DNA of 64,000 nt from Pectobacterium parmentieri (GCF_001742145.1 NZ_CP015749.1:806001-870000), one strand, 5' to 3'; shown: positions 27,128-36,349, numbered from the stretch's first letter. The notes: generated by a model from the letters alone, not told the origin. Made by a program: numbers and translations.

Positions 27128-29247
27128 CCAAGAACAGAAACGTTAAACTAAGCTGTCTGTCGTTGGCGATTGGCGGCATTTTGAGTGCGCAGGTGATGGC
27201 AGCGGAAAGTGAAAGCAACCGTACCGCGACGAACCCGAATCTGCGTTTTCAGCCTGCAGGGGTATCGCAGTCTGATTTTGGTGGCACGGGATTGTTGCAA
27301 ACCCCGACTGCGCGTATGGCGGAAACAGGTGAATTCAGCCTGAACTACCGTGATAACGAAGAATATCGGCGCTATTCTATATCCCTTCAGCTTTTTGACT
27401 GGCTGGAAACGACGGTGCGTTATACCGATACGCGTACACAGCCATACAGCGCCAGTACTGCTTTTAGCGGTGACCAAACGCAAAAAGATAAAGGTTTTGA
27501 TATAAAAGCGAGATTGTGGCAAGAAAGCTACTGGTTGCCTCAGGTTTCCTTGGGACTGCGTGATATTGCGGGTACAGGGCTGTTTGATAGCGAATATCTG
27601 GTGGCCAGTAAACGTATGGGGCCGTTTGATTTTTCCTTGGGTATGGGGTGGGGCAATATGGCTGAGAGCGGCAATATTAAAAACCCTGCTTGTTCCTTTA
27701 AAGCCAGTTTCTGCCAGCGTAGTAGTGGTTTTAAAGCAGGAGGAGGACAGTTTGAGTTTGAGAATTTCTTCCACGGCCCTGCTGCGTTGTTTGGCGGTAT
27801 CGAATATCAGACGCCGTGGGACCCGCTGCGCTTAAAACTTGAGTATGATGGTAATGACTACAGCCGTGAATTTGCCGGTACTATCAAACAAGATTCCCCC
27901 TTCAACATTGGTGCGGTTTACCGTGTTGGCAATAATCTGGATACCACGCTGTCGTGGCAGCGCGGCAATACCCTGATGTGGGGCTTTACCCTGCGTACCA
28001 ACTTTAATAGCCTGAAGCCAAATTACTTAGATGATGCGCCACCGGTGTATGCACCTGTGCAGGATAGTAAAGGCACCAACTGGCAGCTCGTTTCAAAAGA
28101 GCTGAACGATAAGGCGGGCTTTAAGGACGCTGATATCTACGCGGACCAAAAGCAGGTCACCATTGTTGCCGAACAGACAAAATATCGCAGCAGCGAAGAG
28201 GCAACACAGCGCGCCGCTACGGTATTGGCAAACCATGTGCCGGACAGTATTGATGAATACCACCTTGTTCAGCGCAGCCAGCGTCTGCCTATTGCCAGTA
28301 CGGAGGTGGATGCCAAAGCCTTCCATCAGGTTAAGCAGGCTGCCACTCCACTCGGCCAACCGGAACCTGAAACGCATCGTAAAGAACCCGTATCCGACGC
28401 GCGTGGTCAGCAGGTGCTGCTTGCGGAACCCGATCGTCTGACGTATTCATTAGATCCTACGCTCTCGCAGTCTTTTGGTGGTCCTGAATCTTTCTATATG
28501 TATCAGATTGCGCTGAAGGGTAACGTCGATTATCGCCTAAGTGATCACTGGAGCGTGGGTGGAACGGCAACGCTGAATCTGGTGGATAACTACGATAAGT
28601 TTAACTATAAAACCCCTCCGGGGGATGGCGCAGCGCTTCCGCGTGTCAGAACCTGGGTACGTGAATACGTCACCTCTTCGGATCTGCTGTTGACCAATCT
28701 GCAATTGACCCGCCGGGATAACCCGGCGCAGGACTGGTATACCCAGGTCTACGGCGGCTATCTGGAAATGATGTATGCCGGCGTCGGCTCTGAGGTGCTG
28801 TATCGTCCGTTCGGTAAAAGTTGGGCACTGGGCATGGATGTGAACTATGTCAAACAGCGTGACTGGAACGACATCATGAGGATGGCCGATTACGATGTGG
28901 TGACAGGCCATCTGACGGCGTACTGGGAGCTGCCGTTTGTAGAAGGTGCGGTGGCGAAAGTCAGCGTGGGTCGTTATCTGGCTGGAGATAAAGGGGTGAC
29001 CATCGATCTGTCTCGCCGCTTTGACAGCGGGATTGTTGCGGGTGCCTTTGCCACCAAAACCAACGTTAGCGCCGCGGAATACGGTGAAGGCAGCTTTACT
29101 AAAGGCTTCTACGTCTCTATACCGTTTGATCTACTGTTCACTGAACCAACGGTGAAACGTGGTTCTGTCGGTTGGGTACCGCTGACGCGTGACGGTGGGC
29201 AGCAACTGCAACGCCGTAACCCGCTGTATGACGTTACCGATCACTAA
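27124..29247 (+). CDS. yjbH: YjbH/GfcD outer-membrane beta-barrel protein
   Basis: A 707-residue protein with a signal peptide (SLAIGGILSAQVMAAES). The N-terminal half begins FQPAGVSQSDFGGTGLLQTP and alternates beta strands typical of a YjbH barrel; a periplasmic linker near residues 330-430 is rich in charged residues; the C-terminal half returns to strands (YTQVYGGYLEMMYAGVGSEV) and ends in a second barrel-like region. GfcD/YjbH proteins are predicted outer-membrane components of polysaccharide secretion. Last gene of the operon, followed by a terminator. Confidence 0.88.
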   Translation: MTKNRNVKLSCLSLAIGGILSAQVMAAESESNRTATNPNLRFQPAGVSQSDFGGTGLLQTPTARMAETGEFSLNYRDNEEYRRYSISLQLFDWLETTVRYTDTRTQPYSASTAFSGDQTQKDKGFDIKARLWQESYWLPQVSLGLRDIAGTGLFDSEYLVASKRMGPFDFSLGMGWGNMAESGNIKNPACSFKASFCQRSSGFKAGGGQFEFENFFHGPAALFGGIEYQTPWDPLRLKLEYDGNDYSREFAGTIKQDSPFNIGAVYRVGNNLDTTLSWQRGNTLMWGFTLRTNFNSLKPNYLDDAPPVYAPVQDSKGTNWQLVSKELNDKAGFKDADIYADQKQVTIVAEQTKYRSSEEATQRAATVLANHVPDSIDEYHLVQRSQRLPIASTEVDAKAFHQVKQAATPLGQPEPETHRKEPVSDARGQQVLLAEPDRLTYSLDPTLSQSFGGPESFYMYQIALKGNVDYRLSDHWSVGGTATLNLVDNYDKFNYKTPPGDGAALPRVRTWVREYVTSSDLLLTNLQLTRRDNPAQDWYTQVYGGYLEMMYAGVGSEVLYRPFGKSWALGMDVNYVKQRDWNDIMRMADYDVVTGHLTAYWELPFVEGAVAKVSVGRYLAGDKGVTIDLSRRFDSGIVAGAFATKTNVSAAEYGEGSFTKGFYVSIPFDLLFTEPTVKRGSVGWVPLTRDGGQQLQRRNPLYDVTDH

Positions 29248-29276
29248 TCGTTCCCCGTTCGTTTGATGTGAATCAA

Positions 29277-29311
29277 GCCCGCCATGGCCGAGTGCCACGG
29301 CGGGCTTTTTT
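29277..29311 (+). terminator. Rho-independent terminator after yjbH
   Basis: Perfect seven-base GC stem (GCCCGCC / GGCGGGC) followed by six T, 29 bases after the yjbH stop. Confidence 0.92.
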
Positions 29312-29638
29312 GTGCATCTTTGCTTTACAGCTTAATATCACCATTTGATAACTTATTTGAACTATTTCATTTGGTTATTGTTTGTGTCTTAATCATCTGA
29401 TGCCGAGGGTTACGATTCAGGGAGGCGATCCCTAAGCTGCTTGTAATTTAGCGACTTAATAGTGGATGTCACGACAGTCTGGGTAATTTTTAAGAAAAAG
29501 TGTTTCCTGTGAGTAATGATTGAAATATTTACGTCATGGAAGATTCATATCGCGAAACCTATTATCTCCTGCCGCAGTGGCGAAATAAAAATCTAGCCAT
29601 AGATCTTTGTAGTAGTACTAACAGGAGAGTGCAACCCG
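29312..29638. other. Upstream region of the chorismate mutase gene
   Basis: About 330 bases without a supported gene, AT-rich, presumably carrying the promoter for the downstream secreted enzymes. CAGGAGAG (near 29620) is the ribosome site of the next gene. No known operator recognised. Confidence 0.45.
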
Positions 29639-30196
29639 ATGAATTTTCCTATTTCCGCTGTTATCTCATTAGTGATGAGTTCTGCCTGGTGTCTCCCTCT
29701 GCATGCGGCCGTGCAGGATAACTCTTTTGGTATCTATCAGTTGATTCAGGAGAGGATGGTGCTCATGAAAGATGTTGCGGGGTATAAGGCTCGTCAACAT
29801 CTGCCGGTTGAGGATCTAAAACAAGAGGAACGTATTTTGAGTAAGGTGCGGGAGCAATCTGCGACCGTTGGTTTATTCCCTCAGAGTACACAGTTGTTTT
29901 TTACTTCATTAATGAATGCCAGCAAAGCCATTCAGTATCGCTATATGGCGGACTGGCTTGCGACACCGGAGAACGACTGGACGCCGCTTTCGTTGAACGA
30001 CACGATCAGGCCCACGTTGCTGACGATTGACGACCAACTCCTGATAAGTATTAAACGTTACCTCTCGAATGGCGGGCATTTTACGCCTCAGCAAGAGGAG
30101 GCTTTTCTTTCTTCTATTAATGTTGAGCATCTGTCACAGAACGACAAACGCCAGATTTATGTGGCATTGAGTCAAATTGAACCAGACGGCAAATAG
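29639..30196 (+). CDS. aroQ: Secreted (periplasmic) chorismate mutase, AroQ gamma class
   Basis: A 185-residue protein with a signal peptide (VISLVMSSAWCLPLHAA, cleavage expected near residue 24). The all-helical chorismate mutase core follows: LIQERMVLMKDVAGYKARQH supplies the catalytic Arg39 and Lys50 positions and LPVEDLKQEERIL the conserved Glu. The extra C-terminal helices are typical of the gamma class found in the periplasm of enterobacteria and in secreted enzymes of plant parasites. It converts chorismate to prephenate outside the cytoplasm; the reason is unknown. It is followed 19 bases later by a sedolisin gene. Confidence 0.87.
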   Translation: MNFPISAVISLVMSSAWCLPLHAAVQDNSFGIYQLIQERMVLMKDVAGYKARQHLPVEDLKQEERILSKVREQSATVGLFPQSTQLFFTSLMNASKAIQYRYMADWLATPENDWTPLSLNDTIRPTLLTIDDQLLISIKRYLSNGGHFTPQQEEAFLSSINVEHLSQNDKRQIYVALSQIEPDGK

Positions 30197-30215
30197 CTGA
30201 GTGGGGGAGAAGACG

Positions 30216-31838
30216 ATGACTTACCAATTATTGAAAGGGAGCGAGCGCGGAAATATCGCTGATGCCGCGTATCGCGAACGCTGTAATATTAATGAAAGCA
30301 TCAGAGTCATGCTGGTGCTACGTTTTACCACGCCAGATGATGAATATTACGCCGAACTGCACGATAGCATCGACCCACAATTTGGCGGGATCAATGCCAA
30401 CAGACCGCTGTCGAAAGCCAGTTATGCCAGAAAATTCGGCGCTGATGAGGCCGATATAGAACATGTCCGTGCGTTTGCGCGTCATTATCGGTTATCTATT
30501 GAACGTGAACATCCTGCCAGCCGTACCGTCTTTTTGGCGGGAACGGTGGGGCAGATGGAGCAAGCGTTTCGTGTGAGCTTAGCCCGGTATGACCACAAAC
30601 ATGGAACATTTCGTGGAAGAGCTGGGGGGATTTATCTACCGGAATATCTACAGGGCGTCGTGGTTGCCGTGCTTGGCCTTGATGATCGCCTGGCAACGAA
30701 CTGCTGCCTGCATGTGAATGACGCGTTCTCTAATGCGACAACGCATCCGTCAAGTTATACGCCGCTAGAACTGGCGGAGCACTACCACTTTCCTGAACAT
30801 GATGGGGCGGGGCAGTGCATCGGTATTATTGAACTGGGGGGCGGATATCACTTACCGCAATTGGAGCACTATTTTAAACGCATGGGCGTCAGCTCACCGC
30901 AGATTGTTGATGTTTGTGTCGGGGGGGCGACGAATTCTCCGACATCGCCAGACGGTGAAAACGAGGTGAATCCCATTGATATCGAAGTGCAGATGGATAT
31001 CGAAATTGTGGGTACGCTGGCCCCTGCCGCCAAAATTGTGGTGTACTTTGCCCCGAACACTGATGCTGGATTTTTAGAAGCGATCAATGCTGCGATCCAT
31101 GATGAGAGAAACGCACCGTCGGTTATTTCAATTAGCTGGGGGGGCAGTGAGTCAAAATGGACGGCACAAGCATTACAGGTGTTCAATCAGGCCTTTCAAA
31201 CGGCGGCAGCATTAGGTATTACGGTGTGTGTAGCCTCTGGCGATCTAGGATCGAGTGATGGTGAACCGCATGGGGTGCATGTGAATTTCCCTGCTTCCAG
31301 TCCTTACGTTTTGGCCTGTGGCGGTACTCGATTGCAAAAAACGCAAGAGGAAACAGCGTGGCACAGCCGAGATGGTAGCGCGACGGGGGGCGGCGTTAGT
31401 CAGTACTTTGCGTTACCTGGCTGGCAGTTAGGGCTGTCTCTGGTCGATAAATATGGCGGCCAGCACGCCCTGCAACATCGTGGTGTACCCGATGTTAGCG
31501 GCAATGCCGATCCTGAAACGGGCTACCTGATTGAAGTCAACGGACAGGTAGGCGTGGTTGGGGGAACCAGTGCGGTTGCGCCGCTGTGGGCCGGTTTACT
31601 GGCGCGTATGCTCGCATTGACCGAGTCGGTCGCGTTGTTTATTCCCCCGCTGCTTTATCGCAACCGTAATAGCTGCAAAGATATCGTGCGGGGAAATAAT
31701 GGGGCATTTGTCGCATCTGAAGGATGGGATGCCTGTACAGGGCTGGGGTCGCCAGATGGCGTGAAGTTGCTGAGGCTGTTGAAGCGGCTCGTCAGGCTCA
31801 ATGGTGCACGAGAGGATGAAGGCGAAGGTGGACGCTAA
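30216..31838 (+). CDS. Sedolisin (peptidase family S53), pro-enzyme
   Basis: A 540-residue acid serine-carboxyl peptidase. Residues 1-165 form the activation (pro-kumamolisin) domain, starting with RFTTPDDEYYAEL. The catalytic triad is visible: Glu257 and Asp261 in DIEVQMD, and Ser452 in GGTSAVAPLWAG; the oxyanion Asp343 is in VASGDLGSSDG. The C-terminal calcium site pattern (KDIVRGNNG then GWDACTGLGSPDG) is present. No signal peptide is obvious, so the secretion route is unclear. The start at 30216 follows GGGGGAG. It lies 19 bases after the secreted chorismate mutase, probably in one transcript. Confidence 0.9.
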   Translation: MTYQLLKGSERGNIADAAYRERCNINESIRVMLVLRFTTPDDEYYAELHDSIDPQFGGINANRPLSKASYARKFGADEADIEHVRAFARHYRLSIEREHPASRTVFLAGTVGQMEQAFRVSLARYDHKHGTFRGRAGGIYLPEYLQGVVVAVLGLDDRLATNCCLHVNDAFSNATTHPSSYTPLELAEHYHFPEHDGAGQCIGIIELGGGYHLPQLEHYFKRMGVSSPQIVDVCVGGATNSPTSPDGENEVNPIDIEVQMDIEIVGTLAPAAKIVVYFAPNTDAGFLEAINAAIHDERNAPSVISISWGGSESKWTAQALQVFNQAFQTAAALGITVCVASGDLGSSDGEPHGVHVNFPASSPYVLACGGTRLQKTQEETAWHSRDGSATGGGVSQYFALPGWQLGLSLVDKYGGQHALQHRGVPDVSGNADPETGYLIEVNGQVGVVGGTSAVAPLWAGLLARMLALTESVALFIPPLLYRNRNSCKDIVRGNNGAFVASEGWDACTGLGSPDGVKLLRLLKRLVRLNGAREDEGEGGR

Positions 31839-31881
31839 ATCCGTCGTTAGGTAAAGGCGCTCGTGGACTAAAATACAATGA

Positions 31882-31923
31882 AACCTGATATGATGCGCGA
31901 TGTAACCGCATTCATATCAGGTT
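31882..31923 (+). terminator. Long inverted repeat after the sedolisin gene
   Basis: Twelve-base arms AACCTGATATGA / TCATATCAGGTT, extended inward by TGCG/CGCA, form a strong hairpin 43 bases after the stop. No long T-run follows, so it may be a processing or rho-linked element rather than a classical terminator. Confidence 0.6.
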
Positions 31924-32039
31924 GTTATCCCCTCAGATCAGCGGTTGTTAAGGTTTAGAGTATAATGCTGTATTAACCTGCGTTTTTCCTCCGATCGGAA
32001 TATGAATATATGGGGCAGGAAAATCAAGCCATGTTGCAT

Positions 32040-32300
32040 TCATCTATCCATATAAGGGAGCCGTGGATTCGGTGCCTCGCTGAAATGAATAAAGAGTAAC
32101 TCCCAGCCTATATTTGCTGTCTCCAACCCTGCATGCAAGCACTTTGCATTGAAAACATAGAACGTTCCATCTGCAAATCCATCGAACGAGGGCTCTGCAC
32201 CCAGCCCCAGAGCATAAGCGCCGCTACCATTCTCCCACGAATGCCCGGAATACGCATCAAAACATCGCATGAACGGAAACTCCTGTCTGTTACGATCAGG
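32040..32300 (-). pseudogene. Decayed fragment resembling GH81 endo-1,3-beta-glucanase
   Basis: On the minus strand the sequence encodes FPFMRCFDAYSGHSWENG and then GAYALGLGAEPS. This is very like the GH81 signature FPxLRxFDxYAGHSWASG followed by a Gly/Glu/Ser stretch. Further on, another frame gives YRLGVTLYSFQ, resembling the next GH81 block (DLGIYLYTTE). The piece is short, frame-broken and has no start or catalytic glutamates. The family assignment is from memory of the motif and is tentative. Confidence 0.4.
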
Positions 32301-32505
32301 GGAAAGGCGCTATTGCAGGCTTTGACAACACGCAAATCACGGGTAAGACCACCGTGGGTTAACGTTCGTGTTACTCTGTTTAACCGTTACAACGCCAGTT
32401 CGTTATGTAACACAATGAATGTAAAAACTACTCATTGTTGCTGACATGTTTTCAGCCATAATATTCTTTTCTCGCTATTAGTTAGTGAACCGCATAGGGG
32501 TCGTT

Positions 32506-33567
32506 ATGTCAGCCTTGCCGCCGACGTTTTTGACGGTAGATGTACGTCGCTCAGGGTTACGCTTTTCCCAGCGTGTCTACATTCCACGTATTGCCGGTAC
32601 GATACTGTGTGCTCTCTTTATATCCTCGGTGCTGATTACCAAGCCTACGCCAGCGTTATTATGGGGATTACTCTTTGTGAACGTTTTTGTCTGGCCTCAC
32701 CTGGCTTACAGACTATCCCAGCGGTCACGCGATCCTATGCGGCGTGAGAGGCACAATTTATTGATTGATGTGGTTTTTGGTGGTGTTTGGATAGGATTTA
32801 TGGGCGTAAATCTTTTACCCAGCGCACTGATTGTTGCGATGGTTGGGATGAACGGCACGGCTGGTGGTGGAATCAAGCTGTTTGTTCAAGGCATCGTATT
32901 ACAGTGTGCCACAGGCGTACTGGTTCTTGCGCTGTTTGCGGTGCCTATCTCGCTGGATACGACGCCGATACAGCTTTATGCCTGCCTGCCGATGCTGTTG
33001 ATCTACCCGATTTCCCTGGGCTATGTGACCTACACTACCGCGCTGAAACTAGCGGAACATAAACGTATGCTGATGGAAGTTAGCATTCATGACGGTATGA
33101 CGAATCTCTATAATCGTCACCACTGGGAACACCTGCTGAAACACGAGTATGACATTTGTCTGCGTCATAAGCGGACGGCGACGTTGGTTCTGTTCGATAT
33201 CGATCATTTTAAAGCATTTAACGATAATTTTGGGCATAACGTCGGCGATCAGGCGATATTGCTGTTGGCGCGTGAACTAACGTCCGGCTTTCGGGATACG
33301 GATGTAATTGGGCGATTCGGTGGGGATGAGTTTGCCGTTATTTTACCGCAAACCCGTGCGGGGGACGCGCTGGATGCGGTGAATCGCATTCGAGAGAGTT
33401 TATCGCTGAAGTTCCTGAGCCAGACACCCCAGCTCGCGGTTTTTGTCAGCGTTGGCATTGCGGAGATTTCGCCGGAGATGGGGCAGTATATTGACTGGTT
33501 AAAAGCGGCGGATATGGCGCTCTATCGGGCAAAAAATAAAGGCCGTCGCCGAACTGAAGTGGCCTGA
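32506..33567 (+). CDS. dgcC: Membrane diguanylate cyclase (MASE2-GGDEF), DgcC/AdrA type
   Basis: A 353-residue protein matching E. coli DgcC (YaiC/AdrA) throughout. An N-terminal MASE2 membrane domain (RSGLRFSQRVYIPR, then several helices to about residue 180) is followed by a GGDEF domain beginning DGMTNLYNRHHWE. The active site is intact (RFGGDEF), and an RXXD inhibitory site (RDTD) lies five residues before it, so feedback by c-di-GMP is expected. It makes c-di-GMP, which in enterobacteria switches on cellulose and matrix production. The start at 32506 follows AGGGG. Confidence 0.9.
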   Translation: MSALPPTFLTVDVRRSGLRFSQRVYIPRIAGTILCALFISSVLITKPTPALLWGLLFVNVFVWPHLAYRLSQRSRDPMRRERHNLLIDVVFGGVWIGFMGVNLLPSALIVAMVGMNGTAGGGIKLFVQGIVLQCATGVLVLALFAVPISLDTTPIQLYACLPMLLIYPISLGYVTYTTALKLAEHKRMLMEVSIHDGMTNLYNRHHWEHLLKHEYDICLRHKRTATLVLFDIDHFKAFNDNFGHNVGDQAILLLARELTSGFRDTDVIGRFGGDEFAVILPQTRAGDALDAVNRIRESLSLKFLSQTPQLAVFVSVGIAEISPEMGQYIDWLKAADMALYRAKNKGRRRTEVA

Positions 33568-33611
33568 TCGCGCAAGATAACTGTTTGGTATGTGACTATC
33601 TTTCGGTGATA

Positions 33612-33662
33612 GACAAAAGCCCTTATGCCATAGAGATGGTGATAAGGGATTTGTCTTTTTTA
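33612..33662. terminator. Terminator between dgcC and the solute-binding protein gene
   Basis: Long stem GACAAAAGCCCTTAT / ATAAGGGATTTGTC followed by TTTTTT on the plus strand, between convergent genes; A-rich on the other side, so it may work in both directions. Confidence 0.85.
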
Positions 33663-33709
33663 TTCCACGGCGTTGTGGAATCCATCGAGATCAGACTACA
33701 GAGCGCACA

Positions 33710-34813
33710 TTAATGCGGTAGTGCTTCCTTTGGATGCAGCCCTAAGTGACCCGGAGAGGGTTCACCTTTCACTTCGCCAAGATACAGCCCGATCTGGGCA
33801 CGGAATGACTCTACCGCCTCACGATCGCTCATGAAATCGGCAAAAGCTTGCGGGCTGGTATTCTTATATTCCCAGATAGGTTTATAGCCAGCGGGCGGTG
33901 CAATGTCAGTACGAACCGACCACATATACCAGACATTGCTCTGCGTCTCTTTATCCAATAGCCAGCTCAGATACAGCTTGGCGCTTTCCGGATGTTTGGC
34001 CTGTTTGAAAATGGCCGCCCGCTGTGCCCAAGAGACGAATGGATCGTTTTTAGGCAGAACAAAACGGGAATTGGCATTCTGATCGGGAGCAAGCGCGCCG
34101 TCGGTTGAGAATGTCGCTGCAGATTTACCGCTTTCTACATCGTCTGCTGGTGCCTGCGTACCCCGCACGTAAACGGGGTTCTGCTCTTTGAACTTCGCAA
34201 CATACTCCCAGCCGTATTTATCCACGACCTGCTTGAACCAGAACAGCACGGCATCGTCATCGTTCGGGTAGGTCAAGACAATACTGCCTTTCAGATCGGG
34301 ACGCAGGTAATCATTAGCTTCTGTCGGCCAGGCATTTTCGGCAATCAGCTTGGTATTGACCACGTTGCTGAACGCATCGACAAACACGCCGGTCCAGGCA
34401 CCGTCTTTATCTTTAAACGCTGGATACACTTTGTCCCAGCCAATCGGTTTGTAACTCAGCAGCACGCCTTCTTTCTTCCAGCGCGGATAATCCTGCAAGG
34501 TTTGTAGCTGTACCACATCCGGCACCAGCGTATTGGTCGCCAACTGGTTATCAATACGGGCATCGTGGTATTTACTGTAGTCCACAATGACGTTGAGTTT
34601 CATACCTGGAAAGCGTTTTTCAAACGCCTGTTTGATGCCATCCTGCTGACCCGGCGTGTCTCCGCCTGCGTATACAGTTACAATACCGCCTTCTCGAAGT
34701 GCGTTCTGATAAAGATCATTGATTGGACGCTTGTCGGTCTCTACTGCCGCAGAGCTGCTCGCTGCCGCCGCTATCAGCGCCGTAAATGCGACCACTTGTT
34801 TTATGTTAAACAT
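33710..34813 (-). CDS. Periplasmic solute-binding protein, iron/organic-anion type ABC family
   Basis: A 367-residue protein with a signal peptide (FTALIAAAASSSAA). The body is a Fbp/PotD-like binding protein of the SBP_bac_6 kind: EGGIVTVYAGGDTPGQQDGI early, PDVVQLQTLQDYPRWKKEGV, then YLSWLLDKETQSNVWYMWSV. No permease or ATPase gene lies next to it, so it is an orphan; its ligand is unknown. It sits alone between dgcC (convergent) and the ABM gene. Neither the YY iron pair nor other ligand residues could be assigned. Confidence 0.75.
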   Translation of the reverse strand: MFNIKQVVAFTALIAAAASSSAAVETDKRPINDLYQNALREGGIVTVYAGGDTPGQQDGIKQAFEKRFPGMKLNVIVDYSKYHDARIDNQLATNTLVPDVVQLQTLQDYPRWKKEGVLLSYKPIGWDKVYPAFKDKDGAWTGVFVDAFSNVVNTKLIAENAWPTEANDYLRPDLKGSIVLTYPNDDDAVLFWFKQVVDKYGWEYVAKFKEQNPVYVRGTQAPADDVESGKSAATFSTDGALAPDQNANSRFVLPKNDPFVSWAQRAAIFKQAKHPESAKLYLSWLLDKETQSNVWYMWSVRTDIAPPAGYKPIWEYKNTSPQAFADFMSDREAVESFRAQIGLYLGEVKGEPSPGHLGLHPKEALPH

Positions 34814-35138
34814 CGATTCCTCCTGAATGAGAGCCGATATCTACCGACACATTATTTATCCCTTAATATTGTTGGTTGGATAAGAATGTATTGGCGATAT
34901 TAGTAAATGATTATCAGGTTATTTAATTTGTTTGATAATAATTTCCCGCTGAGTTAACAGTTTTATTTCCTATTATCAGATGGTTTTGTATGTTATCTGG
35001 TTGTGGTAAATTTTAGGAAGGAAAAAATTGATATTTTAATTCAAAAAAAATGAATTAAATTTGAATGTAAAAAAAAGCAAAATAAGGAAGATGTTGCGAC
35101 GATAAGTAGGTCGCATAGCGACCTAAAATTGAATTGAT
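34814..35138. other. AT-rich gap upstream of the solute-binding protein gene
   Basis: About 325 bases, strongly AT-rich, with no gene. It should hold the promoter of the minus-strand binding-protein gene. A perfect eight-base hairpin with a three-base loop (TAGGTCGC ATA GCGACCTA, 35107-35125) lies just after the ABM gene and may end its transcript. Confidence 0.5.
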
Positions 35139-35444
35139 TCAAACTGTGGTAATGTTTCTGTCAAACGGGTCCATCAGCAGGAAGGTACACTCGGCTCGCT
35201 GGTGGCTATTTATCATGGGAACCAGACGCTGGAAGTGTTCGGTCTGGCAGTGAATATCCAGCGCGGCTCTATCCGGCCAGGTTTCGATAAAGGTGAAATG
35301 CCCCGGATCTTTCTGATTGATAAAAAGCGCATAGGAGATGCACAGCGGCTCTTGTCGCGTTTTCTCTACTAATTCTCGGTACAGTGGCATGACGATCTCA
35401 ATGCTCTCCGGCTTAATAAAATCCTGTGCGATGACTTGAAGCAT
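35139..35444 (-). CDS. ABM-domain (antibiotic biosynthesis monooxygenase-like) small protein
   Basis: A 101-residue dimeric alpha-beta barrel protein. The pattern MPLYRELVEKTRQEPLCISY, ALFINQKDPGHFTFIETWPD and AALDIHCQTEHFQRLVPMI is that of the ABM/YgiN superfamily, which includes quinol and anthrone monooxygenases and heme-degrading enzymes. The ribosome site is AAGGAG. It lies 47 bases downstream of the RpiR regulator in the same direction, so the two probably share a transcript. Substrate unknown. Confidence 0.78.
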   Translation of the reverse strand: MLQVIAQDFIKPESIEIVMPLYRELVEKTRQEPLCISYALFINQKDPGHFTFIETWPDRAALDIHCQTEHFQRLVPMINSHQRAECTFLLMDPFDRNITTV

Positions 35445-35491
35445 TAAATGGGTCTCCTTACATGTTTATTCTGCTAATTAACTCGTTCCGG

Positions 35492-36349
35492 CTAGCCGCG
35501 CTGTTGTTTTTCGCTCTGTTCTGCGCCGCTTCCCTGCCGGTAGGCCAGCGATACCATCAACGACTGCACAAGACACAGCGTGGCAGACTGTGAACGGAAT
35601 GCATCAACCTGCGCTTCCTTCACCACAAAGCAGACATCGCTGAGCGTTGCCAACGGGCTGATCTGGCTGTCAGTAATCACAATTTGTCGCGCGCCGGCTT
35701 TAGCTGCCATTTCGCTGACCATCACGGTTTCCTGTGAATAGGGCGAGAAACTGATGGAGACTACCACATCGCGTGAGCGGACGCGGCTGAGCTGTTCGCG
35801 AAACATGCCTCCCAGACCGTTTACTAGAATCGCATTGCTTTCCAGATGGCTGAGCGCATAGGTAAGGTAGGTGGCGACGCTGAACGAGCGTCGTAACCCC
35901 ACGATATAGATCGTGTCCGCCTGCGCCAGTAGGTCGACGGCTTTTTGCAGATCGTCTTGCGGGGTGCGTGCTGCCAACTGTTGCATCGCCTGTGCATTTG
36001 AGCGGGCAAATTCATGCAGAATATCCAACGGCGTTTCTGGCACCGCGTCAGCTTCCATCGCCCGAAACAGCCGCGCACGGTCAGTATAACTGGCGGTTTC
36101 CTCCACTAAATTCATGCGGAATAGTTGTTTCATTTCGTTGAACCCGCTGAAATCAAAGGCGTTGGCGAAGCGAATTAACGTTGAGGGAGGGACGTCAGCG
36201 CGTTCGGCGATCACCGCGACGGTATCGAACGCGATGCTGTTGGTATTATCCAGCACATAATGCGCGACCTGCTGTAACCGCTTGCTGAGCGAATCGTAAC
36301 GCTCACGGATTTGTTCCTGTAACTCTCTCAGGCTGGTTGCCATGGGCAT
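35492..36349 (-). CDS. iolR: RpiR-family transcriptional regulator, probable IolR
   Basis: A 285-residue regulator: N-terminal RpiR helix-turn-helix (about residues 10-80, with AVIAERADVPPSTLIRFANA) and a C-terminal SIS sugar-phosphate binding domain (about 130-265, with DTIYIVGLRRSFSVATYL and DVVVSISFSPYSQETVM). RpiR proteins with this build repress inositol genes in several bacteria. It is divergent from iolA, and the gap between them carries matching operator-like sites. I infer that it is IolR; a direct test was not possible. Confidence 0.8.
   Translation of the reverse strand: MPMATSLRELQEQIRERYDSLSKRLQQVAHYVLDNTNSIAFDTVAVIAERADVPPSTLIRFANAFDFSGFNEMKQLFRMNLVEETASYTDRARLFRAMEADAVPETPLDILHEFARSNAQAMQQLAARTPQDDLQKAVDLLAQADTIYIVGLRRSFSVATYLTYALSHLESNAILVNGLGGMFREQLSRVRSRDVVVSISFSPYSQETVMVSEMAAKAGARQIVITDSQISPLATLSDVCFVVKEAQVDAFRSQSATLCLVQSLMVSLAYRQGSGAEQSEKQQRG

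Noticed and set aside
29536..29721. Small open frame overlapping the start of the chorismate mutase gene
   Set aside because: It runs in another frame across the ribosome site and signal peptide of a well-supported gene.
32133..32444. Plus-strand open frame before dgcC
   Set aside because: It has no ribosome site or family match and overlaps the GH81-like remnant on the other strand.
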